Counted from the stretch's first letter, positions 33,481 through 43,565 are shown. The stretch is 64,000 nucleotides of DNA from Streptomyces cavernae (GCF_004023625.1 NZ_RPDJ01000044.1:1-64000); one strand, 5' to 3'. Notes: generated by a model from the sequence alone, not told the origin. Program-made: numbers and translations.

Positions 33481-34965
33481 ATGCTGTTGTTCGACGCGGG
33501 GGGATCCCGCACCGAGGGGACGGCCCAGGGCGGCGGCAGTATACGGCCGCGACGGGCCGACGTCTGGACCGCCGTGAAGTGGATCGCCCCGGTGGCCGTG
33601 GGAGTGACCATCTACCTGTTGCCGGAGCCGGACGGCATCAAGTCCGGCGGATGGGCCGTACTGGCCATCTTCGCCGCCACCGTGCTCGGTCTGATCCTCC
33701 AGCCGCTGCCGCTGGGAGCGGTCGCGCTGGTCGGTCTGACGGCCGCGATGATCACCGGGACCCTGGAGCCGGACATCGCGTTGGGCGGCTTCTCCGAGCC
33801 GACGATCTGGCTGATCGTGGCAGCCTTCTTCATATCTCTGGGCTTCACCAAGACCGGCCTGGGCCGTCGCATCGCGCTGGTGTTCGTCCGCGCCCTGGGC
33901 CGCAGCAGCCTGGGCCTGGCCTACGGAATCACACTCACCGACCTGGTGCTGGCACCGGCCACGCCCAGCAACACCGCCCGCTCCGGCGGCGTCATCCATC
34001 CCGTCATCCGCTCGCTCAGCGTCAACGCCGGCTCGCGACCGGACGACGAGAGCCGCCGCAGGCTCGGCGCCTACCTCAGTGTGACCGCGATGCAGATCAA
34101 CACGGTCACCAGCGCCATGTTCCTGACCTCCATGGCCGCCAACCCGCTGGCGCAGAAGCTCGCCGCCGACCGCGGCGTGGACCTCACCTGGACGTCGTGG
34201 GCGCTCGCGGCGCTCGTCCCCGGCCTGGTGGCACTGCTGGTGCTGCCGGCGCTGCTGTACCGGGTCTTCCCGCCCTCGGTCCGCAAGACCCCCGAGGCGC
34301 CGGCCCAGGCCCGGGAACAACTCCGCGAGCTCGGGCCGATGTCCCGTCAGGAATGGGTCATGGGGGCGGTGTTCGTTCTGCTGCTCCTGCTCTGGTCGGT
34401 CGGTGGTCAGGTCTACGATCTCTCCGCGACGGTGTCCGCCTTCACCGGCGTGGCACTGCTGCTGGTGACCGGAGTACTGACCTGGGGCGACCTGGTCGCG
34501 GAGAAGGCGGCCTGGACGACCCTGGTGTGGTTCTCCGTCCTGGTGATGATGGCCGGTCAGCTCCAGGAGCTCGGAGTCATCGGCTGGTTCAGCGACAGCA
34601 TCACCGATGCCACCTCAGGGGTCGGCTGGCAGACGGCGTTCGTGATCCTGACCCTGGTGTACTTCTTCTCCCACTACCTCTTCGCCTCCAACACCGCGCA
34701 CGTCGCGGCGATGTACACGGCCTTCCTGGCGGCTGCCGTCGCCACCGGGGCGCCTCCGGTGATGGCGGCCCTGGTCCTGGGATTCCTCAGCTCCCTGTAC
34801 GGCGGCCTCACGCACTACGCCTCGGGCCCCGCCCCCGTGCTCTTCGGTGGCGGCTATGTCACCCTCGCCGAGTGGTGGCGTACCGGCCTGGCGGCCGCGG
34901 TCGCGAACATCGCGGTCTGGATGGGAGTCGGGGCGGTGTGGCTGAAGGTGCTCGGGCATTGGTGA
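33481..34965 (+). CDS. DASS family carboxylate/sodium symporter
   Basis: The 494-residue carrier has about 11 helices. It shows the DASS signatures ITLTDLVLAPATPSNTARSG in the first hairpin repeat and FFSHYLFASNTAHVAAMYTA in the second, the SNT motifs that bind sodium and carboxylate. Family members move succinate, malate, 2-oxoglutarate or citrate. The start follows GGAG; in-frame sequence upstream crosses the repeat array and is not transporter-like. In this setting it may import or release C4-dicarboxylates during oxygen limitation. Confidence 0.88.
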   Translation: MLLFDAGGSRTEGTAQGGGSIRPRRADVWTAVKWIAPVAVGVTIYLLPEPDGIKSGGWAVLAIFAATVLGLILQPLPLGAVALVGLTAAMITGTLEPDIALGGFSEPTIWLIVAAFFISLGFTKTGLGRRIALVFVRALGRSSLGLAYGITLTDLVLAPATPSNTARSGGVIHPVIRSLSVNAGSRPDDESRRRLGAYLSVTAMQINTVTSAMFLTSMAANPLAQKLAADRGVDLTWTSWALAALVPGLVALLVLPALLYRVFPPSVRKTPEAPAQAREQLRELGPMSRQEWVMGAVFVLLLLLWSVGGQVYDLSATVSAFTGVALLLVTGVLTWGDLVAEKAAWTTLVWFSVLVMMAGQLQELGVIGWFSDSITDATSGVGWQTAFVILTLVYFFSHYLFASNTAHVAAMYTAFLAAAVATGAPPVMAALVLGFLSSLYGGLTHYASGPAPVLFGGGYVTLAEWWRTGLAAAVANIAVWMGVGAVWLKVLGHW

Positions 34966-35154
34966 GCTCGGGCGTGGGTGACAAGGTGAACTCCCTGGAA
35001 CCGTAGTCGGTTTCGCGCGGCTCCGAGGTGATCTTCATGCCTCCAGTGTCGGCATGCCCGGCCCGGCCGCCCCTCCTTGAGTGTGGGTGGCTGTCCTGGG
35101 CGCCGGCCGCCACGGCTCGTTTCGCATCGGCGGGCGGTTCTGGAGCAGGCCGAA

Positions 35155-35194
35155 GGGGCGGGCCGCACGGACAAAGATCCGTGCGGTCCGCCCC
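35155..35194. terminator. Bidirectional terminator between DASS and nitroreductase genes
   Basis: GGGGCGGGCCGCACGGA pairs with TCCGTGCGGTCCGCCCC (17 bp, one G-T pair) around a 6-base loop. It lies between two convergent genes. Confidence 0.75.
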
Positions 35195-35237
35195 TCGTTC
35201 CGGCGTCAGGTGTGGTACGGCATCGCCTCGGCGGCCG

Positions 35238-36212
35238 TCACTTGCTCGGCGCGCGTGGTGTCCGGGCGCCGTCCGGCCCGTAGCCGATACGGATCAGGAG
35301 CTGGGCGTGGCGGTGCCGGGACTCGCCCATGGCCCTGCGCAGGTCCGGCCACTCCAGGGCCTGGTGGAGCATCGAGGTGCGCACCCCGTGCGCGGTGGCC
35401 ACCAGCAGCGCGTGCTGAAGGGACTGTCCGGCCCGCAGCCAGTCCACGCGCCGGTCGTGCGCGGTCCACAACAGCGCGAGCTGGGCGTGGCGTTCGAAGC
35501 GCGGCAGGGGCAGGTGCGGGGAGCGTCGTGCTCCCCGTGATCCGGTGAAGTCACGCATGGGCATCCGTCCGGCCGCGTCCTGCGGTCCCAGCGCGGTCAC
35601 CGGGATGCCGTACGGGCCGGCTCCCGGCACGGTGACCCAGCTGCGGGCCTCGGCCGCGCGTGCGGCGTCGAGGTGGTTGCGTGCCTCCGCCGCGGCCGTC
35701 AGGCGCAGCAGCAGCCGCGTGTACGTGTAGTCGGGGATGCGCAGTCCCGCACCTTCGGCGCGGGCGGCCGTGGTCATCGCGGTGACGACCGGTTCGGGCA
35801 CCGGACGACCGGTGAACGGCATCCTGCTCGTGTGCCGTCGCTCGATGGCCGGGTAGAGGTATGCCCCGAGGGGGTCCGGACCGCCGAGGGCTTCGGCCAA
35901 CCGCACGGTGGCCAGCAGGTCGGGACGGCCGGGGTCCGGCAGCAGTTCGACGACCGGCTGCCGGCCCAGATGTGCGGCGGCCACCCGCAGGTTGAACAGT
36001 GCGGCTCCGACGGAGAGGTACTGCGCGCGGTGGGCGGGGTCGGCCAGCGGGAGGGACCGGCGCGGTGTGGCGCGTACCTCGACCGAGCGGGTGCCGGGGT
36101 CCCAACGGAACTGCCAGGGCTGGGTGTTGTGGATCGACGGGGCGGCCGTCGCCGCCGACAGCAGCCTCTCCAGGGCCATGGCGTCGATGTCCGGAACGTC
36201 TGAGGTTCGCAT
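35238..36212 (-). CDS. Acg-family nitroreductase-like protein
   Basis: The 324-residue protein has the nitroreductase fold with FMN-contact motifs LLSAATAAPSIHNTQPWQFR and RRSLPLADPAHRAQYLSVGA. Its internal repeat matches mycobacterial Acg (Rv2032), a DosR-regulon protein that keeps FMN but shows little nitroreduction and may store flavin. GGGAG precedes the ATG. It is divergent from narG. A dormancy-linked flavin role is inferred from family and location. Confidence 0.85.
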   Translation of the reverse strand: MRTSDVPDIDAMALERLLSAATAAPSIHNTQPWQFRWDPGTRSVEVRATPRRSLPLADPAHRAQYLSVGAALFNLRVAAAHLGRQPVVELLPDPGRPDLLATVRLAEALGGPDPLGAYLYPAIERRHTSRMPFTGRPVPEPVVTAMTTAARAEGAGLRIPDYTYTRLLLRLTAAAEARNHLDAARAAEARSWVTVPGAGPYGIPVTALGPQDAAGRMPMRDFTGSRGARRSPHLPLPRFERHAQLALLWTAHDRRVDWLRAGQSLQHALLVATAHGVRTSMLHQALEWPDLRRAMGESRHRHAQLLIRIGYGPDGARTPRAPSK

Positions 36213-36595
36213 GGGCTCCCGCTCCCTTCCGCTCGTCGGGCCACGAAGTGCCCGCGCCGCGTGCGTCGTAGGGGGTGACAGGTCCGGCCGCCTGGGCCGA
36301 GGAAGGGACGGCAGACGGCCGGACCGGACCGGACCGGGGCCGGACGATCCGCGGATGTCCCGGGCGGGGACAGGAATCACGCCCGGTCACCGCCTCGTCC
36401 GGTCGTACCCACCGGTACCTCCGGTTCGATCACCTTCAGCATGCAGCGTGCGGGCCCGGCTTCCGCACGGCCGACAGGCCCTGGCGGTAAGGCCGTTGGT
36501 CCCTGTCCTGAGCGGTGGAACGGGGCCGGTGGTCGTCGGTCAAGGGCCTTTCGGCCCCGCGTCGTGGGGGCCGACGCTGCCTAGCGTTCTGCGGT
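36213..36595. other. Divergent regulatory region between the Acg-like gene and narG
   Basis: About 380 bases hold the DosR-like box at 36544-36557 near narG and a GGACC repeat (CGGACCGGACCGGACCGGGG) at about 36318-36337. No obvious box lies close to the Acg-like gene. No open frame with coding character is seen. Confidence 0.5.
36544..36557. promoter_or_regulatory. DosR/OsdR-like box of the nar operon
   Basis: GGGCCTTTCGGCCC ends 38 bases before the narG ATG, close to the position expected for an activator at the -35 element. Confidence 0.6.
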
Positions 36596-39500
36596 ATGGA
36601 GAACGACGAGACAGCGCGTCCCCCGCGGCGACGCGCCGGCGAAGACTGGCCGCTGGCCGCCCGACGGCTGCTGACGCGCCGTGAGGTGTCGGCGGACGGG
36701 CGGGCCGTGTTCGGCGAGAACGACGGGAGGTGGGAGGGCTTCTACCGGGACCGCTGGGCGCACGACAAGGTGGTGCGCTCCACGCACGGGGTCAACTGCA
36801 CCGGTTCCTGTTCGTGGATGGTGTACGTCAAGGACGGCATCATCACCTGGGAGCACCAGGCGACCGACTACCCCTCCATCGGTGCGGACTGCCCCGAGTA
36901 CGAGCCGCGCGGCTGTCCGCGCGGGGCGTCGTTCTCCTGGTACACGTACTCGCCCAGCCGGGTCCGCTACCCGTATGTGCGGGGTGTGTTGCTGAAGATG
37001 TGGCGGGAGGCGCGGCGGCGGCTGGGCGACCCGGTGGCGGCCTGGGCCGAGATCACCGGCGATCCGGCGAAGGCCCGTGCCTACAAGCGAGCGCGCGGCA
37101 AGGGCGGTCTGGTGCGGGCCGACTGGGACGAGGTGGCCGAGCTGGTGGCCGCCGCGCATGTACACACCATCAAGGCTTACGGCCCGGACCGGGTGGCTGG
37201 GTTCTCCCCGATCCCGGCGATGTCGATGGCGTCCTTCGCGGCCGGTGCCCGCTTCATGTCGCTGATCGGCGGCACCCTGCTGTCCTTCTACGACTGGTAC
37301 GCCGATCTGCCGATCGCCTCACCGCAGGTGTTCGGCGACCAGACCGATGTGCCGGAGGCCGCTGACTGGTGGAACGCGGGCTACCTGATCATGTGGGGCT
37401 CCAACATCCCGGTCACCCGTACTCCGGACGCGCACTTCCTCACCGAGACCCGCTACAACGGCACCAAGGTGGTCGCGGTCAGCCCGGACTACGCGGACAA
37501 CGTCAAGCACGCCGACGAGTGGCTGGCCCCGCATCCGGGCACGGACGGCGCGCTGGCGATGGCGATGGGGCACGTGATCCTGCGCGAGTTCCTGGTCGAC
37601 CGGGAAGTGCCGTACTTCCAGGACTACTTGCGGAAGTTCACCGATGCTCCCTTCCTGGTGACGCTGCGCGAGAACGACCACGGTCTCGTCCCGGACGGCT
37701 TCCTGACCGCCGCCGACCTCGGCGGGGCGGACGAGGAGACCGAAGAGAACGCGGCGTTCAAGACCGTACTCCTGGACCGGGCCACCGGCGAACCGGTGGT
37801 CCCCGGCGGCTCGCTCGGCTTCAGGTGGGGAGAGGCCGGGCGAGGCCGCTGGAACCTCGAACTGGGAGACGTCGAGCCGGAGTTGAGCCTGCTGGAGCGG
37901 GCCGAGGAGTCGGTGGCCGTGGCCCTGCCCCGGTTCGACGAAGGTGACACGGAAGGCGGTTCGGTGATGGTGCGCGGGGTGCCCGTGCGCCGGGTGAGCG
38001 GCCGCCTGGTCACCACCGTCTTCGACCTGATGCTCGCCCAGTACGGGGTGGTGCGGCCCGGTCTGCCGGGCGTCTGGCCGTCCTCGTACGACGACGCGTC
38101 CCAGCCCTACACCCCGGCGTGGCAGGAGACGATCACCTCGGTGCCGGCCCAGCAGGCGGCGCGTGTCGCCCGGGAGTTCGCGCGCAACGCGGAGCGGACG
38201 CAGGGCCGTTCGATGATCGCGCTGGGTGCGGGCACCAACCACTGGTTCCACTCGGACACCATCTACCGGGCCTTCCTGGCGCTGACCACCATGACAGGCT
38301 GTCAGGGCGTCAACGGCGGCGGCTGGGCGCACTACGTCGGCCAGGAGAAGATCCGCCCGATCACCGGGCTGCAGCACCTGGCGTTCGCCTTCGACTGGCA
38401 GCGCCCCACCCGGCACATGGCGGGCACCTCTTACTGGTACCTGAACACCGACCAGTGGCGCTACGAGGCCTTCGGGCCGGACGAGTTGGCCTCGCCGCTC
38501 GGCAAGGGCCGGTTCACGGGAAAGTCCACCGCCGACTGTCTGGCGCAGGCCGTCCGTATGGGCTGGACGCCCGGCCATCCCGGCTTCAACCGCAATCCGC
38601 TGGACCTCACGGACGAGGCGGCGGCGCGGGGCAAGCCGGTCCCCGAGCACATCGTCGACGAACTGAGGGCGGGGCGGCTGCGGTTCGCCGCGGAGGACCC
38701 CGACGACCCGGCCAACTTCCCGCGGGTGCTGACGGTCTGGCGGGCCAACCTGCTCGGCTCGTCCGGGAAGGGCAACGAGTACTTCCTGCGGCATCTGCTG
38801 GGCACGGACGCCGCGGTCCGCTCCGAGCAGACACCGCCCGAGGGGCGCCCGAAGGACGTGGTGTGGCGCGAGGAGGCTCCGGAGGGCAAGCTCGACCTGC
38901 TGGTCACCATGGATTTCCGGATGACGTCCACCGGGCTGCTCGCCGACGTGGTCCTGCCGGCCGCCACCTGGTACGAGAAGGACGACCTGTCGAGCACGGA
39001 CATGCACCCCTTCGTGCACGCCTTCACCCCGGCCATCGCCCCGCCGTGGCAAGCCCGCACCGACTACGACACCTTCCTGACCGTCGCCGACAAGTTCAGC
39101 GAACTGGCCGCCGAGCACCTGGGCACCCGTACCGACGTACTCGCGGTGCCGCTGCTGCACGACACACCGGACGAACTCGCCCAGCCGGGCGGGGTGGTGA
39201 AGGACTGGAAGGCCGGGGAGTGCGAGCCGGTTCCCGGGCGGACCATGCCGAAACTGGTCGTCATCGAGCGGGACTACGCTGCCGTCGCTGAGAAGATCCG
39301 CGCCGTCGGGCCGCTCCTCGACACCCTCGGCACCACCACCAAGGGCATCACCGTCCACCCGGACCGGGAGATCGACGAGCTGCGGCGGCGCTGCGGAACC
39401 GTACGTGAGGGGATCGCCGCCGGACGGCCCTCGCTCGCCACCGCCACCGACATGTGCGAGGCGATCCTCGCCCTGTCCGGCACCACCAACGGACGGCTGG

Positions 39501-40306
39501 CCACGGAGGGCTTCCGGCGGCTCCAGGAGCGGACCGGCAGCGAAGGCCTGGTGGAACTCGCGTCCGAACGCGAGGCGGAACGCATCACCTTCGCCGACAC
39601 CCGCACCCAGCCCCGTGCCGTCATGACCTCCTACGAGTGGTCGGGCAGCGAGACGGACGGCAGACGCTACTCGCCGTTCGTCATCAACGTCGAACATTGC
39701 AAGCCCTGGCACACCTTGACGGGACGTCAGCAGTTCTTCGTCCAGCACGACTGGATCGCCGAACTGGGCGAACAACTCCCCGTCTACCGGCCACCGTTGA
39801 ACACGAGCCGGCACTACGGCGACCAGCACCTGCACGAGAACGGCCGCGCCGAGGTCACCGTCCGCTACCTCACCCCGCACTCGAAGTGGTCCATCCACTC
39901 CGAGTACCAGGACAACGCGTACATGCTGGCGCTGTCCCGGGGCGGCCCGGTGATCTGGATGTCCACCGCCGACGCCGAGAAGATCGGCGTCAAGGACAAC
40001 GAGTGGATCGAGGCGTACAACCGCAACGGCGTCGTCGCCGCCCGCGCCGTGGTCACCCACCGGATGCCCGAGGGCACGGTGTACATGTACCACGCGAAGG
40101 ACCGCACGGTGAACGTGCCGAAGACCGAGGTCAGCGGACGACGCGGCGGCATCCACAACTCGCTGACGCGGCTGCTGCTCAAGCCCACCCATCTCGCGGG
40201 CGGCTACGCCCAGTTCACCTATGCCTTCAACTACTACGGACCCACCGGCAACCAGCGCGACGAGGTCACCGTCATCCGGCGTCGCAGCCAGGAAGTGGAG
40301 TACTGA
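36596..40306 (+). CDS. narG: Respiratory nitrate reductase, alpha subunit
   Basis: The 1236-residue catalytic subunit reduces nitrate to nitrite at a bis-MGD molybdenum centre. The N-terminal STHGVNCTGSCSWMVYVKDG carries the His and Cys ligands of the FS0 cluster. QATDYPSIGADCPEYEPRGC and the YNGTKVVAVSPDYADNVKHA and GGWAHYVGQEKIRP stretches match NarG. There is no Tat signal, as expected for a cytoplasmic-facing NarG. It heads narGHJI with tight spacing. The DosR-like box immediately upstream suggests induction by hypoxia, as for the nar cluster in the S. coelicolor OsdR locus. Confidence 0.97.
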   Translation: MENDETARPPRRRAGEDWPLAARRLLTRREVSADGRAVFGENDGRWEGFYRDRWAHDKVVRSTHGVNCTGSCSWMVYVKDGIITWEHQATDYPSIGADCPEYEPRGCPRGASFSWYTYSPSRVRYPYVRGVLLKMWREARRRLGDPVAAWAEITGDPAKARAYKRARGKGGLVRADWDEVAELVAAAHVHTIKAYGPDRVAGFSPIPAMSMASFAAGARFMSLIGGTLLSFYDWYADLPIASPQVFGDQTDVPEAADWWNAGYLIMWGSNIPVTRTPDAHFLTETRYNGTKVVAVSPDYADNVKHADEWLAPHPGTDGALAMAMGHVILREFLVDREVPYFQDYLRKFTDAPFLVTLRENDHGLVPDGFLTAADLGGADEETEENAAFKTVLLDRATGEPVVPGGSLGFRWGEAGRGRWNLELGDVEPELSLLERAEESVAVALPRFDEGDTEGGSVMVRGVPVRRVSGRLVTTVFDLMLAQYGVVRPGLPGVWPSSYDDASQPYTPAWQETITSVPAQQAARVAREFARNAERTQGRSMIALGAGTNHWFHSDTIYRAFLALTTMTGCQGVNGGGWAHYVGQEKIRPITGLQHLAFAFDWQRPTRHMAGTSYWYLNTDQWRYEAFGPDELASPLGKGRFTGKSTADCLAQAVRMGWTPGHPGFNRNPLDLTDEAAARGKPVPEHIVDELRAGRLRFAAEDPDDPANFPRVLTVWRANLLGSSGKGNEYFLRHLLGTDAAVRSEQTPPEGRPKDVVWREEAPEGKLDLLVTMDFRMTSTGLLADVVLPAATWYEKDDLSSTDMHPFVHAFTPAIAPPWQARTDYDTFLTVADKFSELAAEHLGTRTDVLAVPLLHDTPDELAQPGGVVKDWKAGECEPVPGRTMPKLVVIERDYAAVAEKIRAVGPLLDTLGTTTKGITVHPDREIDELRRRCGTVREGIAAGRPSLATATDMCEAILALSGTTNGRLATEGFRRLQERTGSEGLVELASEREAERITFADTRTQPRAVMTSYEWSGSETDGRRYSPFVINVEHCKPWHTLTGRQQFFVQHDWIAELGEQLPVYRPPLNTSRHYGDQHLHENGRAEVTVRYLTPHSKWSIHSEYQDNAYMLALSRGGPVIWMSTADAEKIGVKDNEWIEAYNRNGVVAARAVVTHRMPEGTVYMYHAKDRTVNVPKTEVSGRRGGIHNSLTRLLLKPTHLAGGYAQFTYAFNYYGPTGNQRDEVTVIRRRSQEVEY

Positions 40307-40307
40307 G

Positions 40308-41876
40308 ATGCCCCGTGGCGAAGCCGCTGTCGGACGTGTCATGGCTCAGGTCGCGATGGTGATGAACCTCGACAAGTGCATCGGGTGTCACACCTGCTCC
40401 GTCACCTGCAAGCAGACGTGGACCAACCGCGCGGGCGTGGAGTACGCCTGGTTCAACAACGTCGAGACCAAGCCCGGCGTCGGTTACCCACGCCGCTACG
40501 AGGACCAGGAGCAGTGGAAGGGCGGCTGGATGCTCGACGGGCGCGGCCGGCTCGTGCTGCGCTCCGGCGGCCGTCTGAAGCGGCTGCTGTCCCTGTTCTC
40601 CAACCCGGACCTGCCGGCCATCGAGGACTACTACGAGCCGGTGACGTACGACTACGACACCCTCGTCAGTGCCCCCGCCGGGCAGGACATTCCCGTCGCC
40701 CGCCCCCGCTCGGTCCTCACCGGGAAGCCCACGGCCATCACCTGGGGCGCCAACTGGGAGGACGGCCTGGGCGGCGCGCCGGAGAACGCGGGGGGCGACC
40801 CCAACCTCACCGGGGAGTGGGCCGAGAAGGTCAGATTCGAGTTCGAGCAGACGTTTCTGTTCCATCTGCCGCGGCTGTGCGAGCACTGCCTCAACCCGGC
40901 CTGTGTGTCCGCCTGCCCGTCGGGCGCGCTGTACAAGCGGGTCGAGGACGGCATCGTCCTGGTCGACCAGGACCGCTGCCGGGGCTGGCGGATGTGCGTG
41001 ACGGCGTGCCCGTACAAGAAGGTGTACGTCAACCACGCCACCGGCAAGGCGGAGAAGTGCACGTTCTGCTTCCCCCGCATCGAGGCCGGTCAGCCCACGG
41101 TCTGCTCCGAGACCTGCGTCGGACGGCTGCGGTACCTGGGGCTGCTGCTCTACGACGCCGACCGGGTGGGTGAGGCGGCGGCCACCGCGGACGAGCAGGA
41201 CCTGCTGGACGCCCAGCGTGATGTCTTCCTCGATCCGCACGACCCCGAAGTGATCGCGGCGGCACGAAGGTCCGGCATCCCCGAGGACTGGCTGGACGCC
41301 GCCCGCCGCTCCCCCGTCTACGCGCTCGTCTCCCGGTACAGGGTGGCGCTGCCACTGCACCCGGAGTACCGCACCCTGCCGATGGTCTGGTACGTGCCGC
41401 CGCTCTCCCCCGTCCTCGACGCCGTCACCGGGGCGGGCGGCAACCAGGACGACCCCGACCATGTGTTCGCCGCGGTTACCCGGCTGCGCATTCCGCTGGA
41501 GTACCTGGCGGAGCTGTTCACCGCCGGAGACACCGAAGCGGTCGCCGGGGTTCTGATGAAGCTCACCGCGCTGCGCTCGTACATGCGTGAACGCACGCTC
41601 GGCGAGGACGGTGACGAGACCGCGCTGCAGGCCGTCGGACTGACCCCCCGTGAGGCGGAGGACCTGCACCGGCTGCTCGCCGTCGCCAAGTACGCCGACC
41701 GCTATGTCGTCCCCGCCGCGCACAAGGAGGACGCCGCCGCGCTCGGCGCCCTGGAGAACCGCTGCCCGGTGGAGTCCCACGGCGACCTGCCCGCAGACAG
41801 GGCAGGCAAGGCGAACAAGAAGGTCATGCTCGGCTTCCCCGCCCTGCGCCGTACATCCTCCGGAGGCACCGAATGA
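40308..41876 (+). CDS. narH: Respiratory nitrate reductase, beta subunit
   Basis: The 522-residue iron-sulfur subunit passes electrons from NarI to NarG. Four cysteine clusters are visible: NLDKCIGCHTCSVTCKQTW, LCEHCLNPACVSACPSGALY, DQDRCRGWRMCVTACPYKKV (Trp in place of a Cys, giving the 3Fe-4S cluster) and AEKCTFCFPRIEAGQPTVC. The start is 1 base after the narG stop, with GGAG at good spacing. Confidence 0.97.
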   Translation: MPRGEAAVGRVMAQVAMVMNLDKCIGCHTCSVTCKQTWTNRAGVEYAWFNNVETKPGVGYPRRYEDQEQWKGGWMLDGRGRLVLRSGGRLKRLLSLFSNPDLPAIEDYYEPVTYDYDTLVSAPAGQDIPVARPRSVLTGKPTAITWGANWEDGLGGAPENAGGDPNLTGEWAEKVRFEFEQTFLFHLPRLCEHCLNPACVSACPSGALYKRVEDGIVLVDQDRCRGWRMCVTACPYKKVYVNHATGKAEKCTFCFPRIEAGQPTVCSETCVGRLRYLGLLLYDADRVGEAAATADEQDLLDAQRDVFLDPHDPEVIAAARRSGIPEDWLDAARRSPVYALVSRYRVALPLHPEYRTLPMVWYVPPLSPVLDAVTGAGGNQDDPDHVFAAVTRLRIPLEYLAELFTAGDTEAVAGVLMKLTALRSYMRERTLGEDGDETALQAVGLTPREAEDLHRLLAVAKYADRYVVPAAHKEDAAALGALENRCPVESHGDLPADRAGKANKKVMLGFPALRRTSSGGTE

Positions 41877-42631
41877 GTCCCTTGCGTACCCTCGTCCGGC
41901 CCGCCGCCCGCCGCCGTTCCTCCCCCGGCCCTGCCGAGACCGAACGACGGTCCCTGCTGCTGCGGCTGATGTCGCTGCTGCTGCAGTACCCCGACGCAGA
42001 ACTCACCGCCGCCCGGCCCTCCGTCGCGGCCGCGGTCAAGGCGCTGCCCCACTCTCCCGCCGCCGCCGAACTGGCCGCCTTCACAGCCTGGTTCACCGCC
42101 CAGCAGCCCGACGCGCTCGAACGCCACTACGTCGAGACCTTCGACCTGCGCCGCAAGAGCAGCCTCTACCTGACGTACTACCTGCACGGCGACACCCGCC
42201 GGCGCGGCATGGCACTGCTCGCCCTGGCCCAGCAGTACCGGGCCGCGGGCTGGGACATCGACGGCGGTGAACTCCCGGACCACCTGCCGGTGGTGCTGGA
42301 GTTCTCGGCGCTCACCGGACAGGGTGCGGGCGAGGCGCCGTTGCGCCGGCACCGCCGCGGACTGGAACTGATCCACCGGGCGCTCACCGACGCGGACTCG
42401 CCCTACCGACACATCCTGGCCGCCCTGCTCACCCTCCTTCCGCCGCCCACCGCCGCGGACCTGAGGGCGGTGGCCGAACTGGCCGCCCAGGGGCCGCCCG
42501 CCGAGGACGTCGGCCTCGGCCCGTACGCGGGCGGGCAGTTCGCCCCGCCGGGCGCTTTCGTCCCGCCCGAGCGGGCCCCCGCCACTGACGCACCACCGTC
42601 CACCCGTACGCCGGAGGAAGATCACCGATGA
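41873..42631 (+). CDS. narJ: Nitrate reductase molybdenum cofactor assembly chaperone
   Basis: The 252-residue cytoplasmic chaperone assists insertion of the molybdenum cofactor and FeS into NarG. It has the NarJ/TorD helical fold with LMSLLLQYPDAELTAARPSV, HYVETFDLRRKSSLYLTYYL and HLPVVLEFSALTG. A Pro/Ala-rich tail follows. Its ATGA overlaps the narH stop. Confidence 0.93.
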   Translation: MSPLRTLVRPAARRRSSPGPAETERRSLLLRLMSLLLQYPDAELTAARPSVAAAVKALPHSPAAAELAAFTAWFTAQQPDALERHYVETFDLRRKSSLYLTYYLHGDTRRRGMALLALAQQYRAAGWDIDGGELPDHLPVVLEFSALTGQGAGEAPLRRHRRGLELIHRALTDADSPYRHILAALLTLLPPPTAADLRAVAELAAQGPPAEDVGLGPYAGGQFAPPGAFVPPERAPATDAPPSTRTPEEDHR

Positions 42632-43356
42632 GCGCTTCAGGAGCAGACCTCCTCCTGTGGGTCGCCTTCCCCTACGTCTGCCTCGCCGTGTTCGTCGTGG
42701 GGCACGTCTGGCGCTACCGGCACGACCAGTTCGGCTGGACCACGCACACCAGCCAACTGCTGGAGCACCGGTGGCTGCGCTGGGGCAGCCCTCTGTTCCA
42801 CCTCGGTGCCTTCATGGTGATCGCGGGACATGTGGTGGGGCTCGCCGTGCCCGCCTCCTGGACCGAGGCCGCCGGGATCAGCGAGAACGCCTACCACACC
42901 ACCGCCGTCTGGGCCGGTTCGGTCGCGGGTCTGGCCATGGTCACCGGGCTCGGCATGCTGTGCGCCCGCCGACTGCTGACCCGACGGATCCGGCTGGGCA
43001 CCGACCGCAGTGACAAGGTCCTCTTCCCGCTGCTGACCGCGACCGTCCTGCTGGGCATCACCGCCACCGCCGCGCACAACGTGTTCGGCGCCGGCTACGA
43101 CTACCGGACCACCGTCTCCGTGTGGTTCCGCGGCATCTTCGTCCTCCAGCCGAAGCCGGAGGCGATCGCCGGCGCCCCGCTGCTGTTCCAACTGCACGCC
43201 CTTACCGCGTGCCTGCTCTTCGCCGCCTGGCCGTTCACCCGGCTCGTCCATGTGTGGAGCGCGCCCGTCGGCTACCTAGCCCGCCCGTACCTGGTCTACC
43301 GGCGGCGGGCCGAGGGGAACACGAGGGTCTTGTCGCCGACGCGGCCGGCCAGGTAG
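42628..43356 (+). CDS. narI: Respiratory nitrate reductase, gamma subunit (cytochrome b)
   Basis: The 242-residue membrane subunit takes electrons from menaquinol via two b hemes. Five helices are visible, with heme His candidates in GSPLFHLGAFMVIAGHVVGL and in the last helices (LLFQLHALTACLLFAAWPFT, RLVHVWSAP). It overlaps narJ by ATGA and ends the operon. Confidence 0.95.
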   Translation: MSASGADLLLWVAFPYVCLAVFVVGHVWRYRHDQFGWTTHTSQLLEHRWLRWGSPLFHLGAFMVIAGHVVGLAVPASWTEAAGISENAYHTTAVWAGSVAGLAMVTGLGMLCARRLLTRRIRLGTDRSDKVLFPLLTATVLLGITATAAHNVFGAGYDYRTTVSVWFRGIFVLQPKPEAIAGAPLLFQLHALTACLLFAAWPFTRLVHVWSAPVGYLARPYLVYRRRAEGNTRVLSPTRPAR

Positions 43357-43391
43357 TCCCCGACGTCGGCCGCGGTCGTCCGGACGGGCGG

Positions 43392-43439
43392 CGCAAGTCC
43401 GTTGAGGCCGCAAGTCGGTGGAGGCGCAAGTCGGTGGAG
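43392..43439. repeat. Three direct repeats of 15 bp
   Basis: CGCAAGTCCGTTGAG, CGCAAGTCGGTGGAG and CGCAAGTCGGTGGAG start at 43392, 43409 and 43425. They follow narI and precede the tandem DosR-like boxes. Confidence 0.6.
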
Positions 43440-43529
43440 CCCATGGCAGCCCACGGGGGCGGCCCCACTGTCTCCTGCTCTTCCCCTCTGGGCAGCGTCG
43501 GAAGAACTCGGGGCGACCGGCGGACCGAC

Positions 43530-43565
43530 GGGACCGTCGGCCCGGGTCGGAGGGCCGTGTGGCCC
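43530..43565. promoter_or_regulatory. Tandem DosR/OsdR-like boxes
   Basis: GGGACCGTCGGCCC (43530-43543) and GGGCCGTGTGGCCC (43552-43565) lie 22 bp apart start to start, i.e. two helical turns, and 85 and 63 bases before the next start codon. Confidence 0.6.

Noticed and set aside
36318..36337. The GGACC repeat as a DosR-like box of the Acg-like gene
   Set aside because: It lacks the GGGCCG-NN-CGGCCC dyad; it is a simple pentamer repeat.
37319..40342. A 1007-codon open frame antisense to narG
   Set aside because: It is a shadow frame caused by GC-rich third positions; the plus strand encodes a full NarG with cofactor motifs, and the antisense product has no domain features.
36596..43356. A complete denitrification locus
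   Set aside because: Only narGHJI is present; no nitrate transporter or nitrite, NO or N2O reductase genes are seen.
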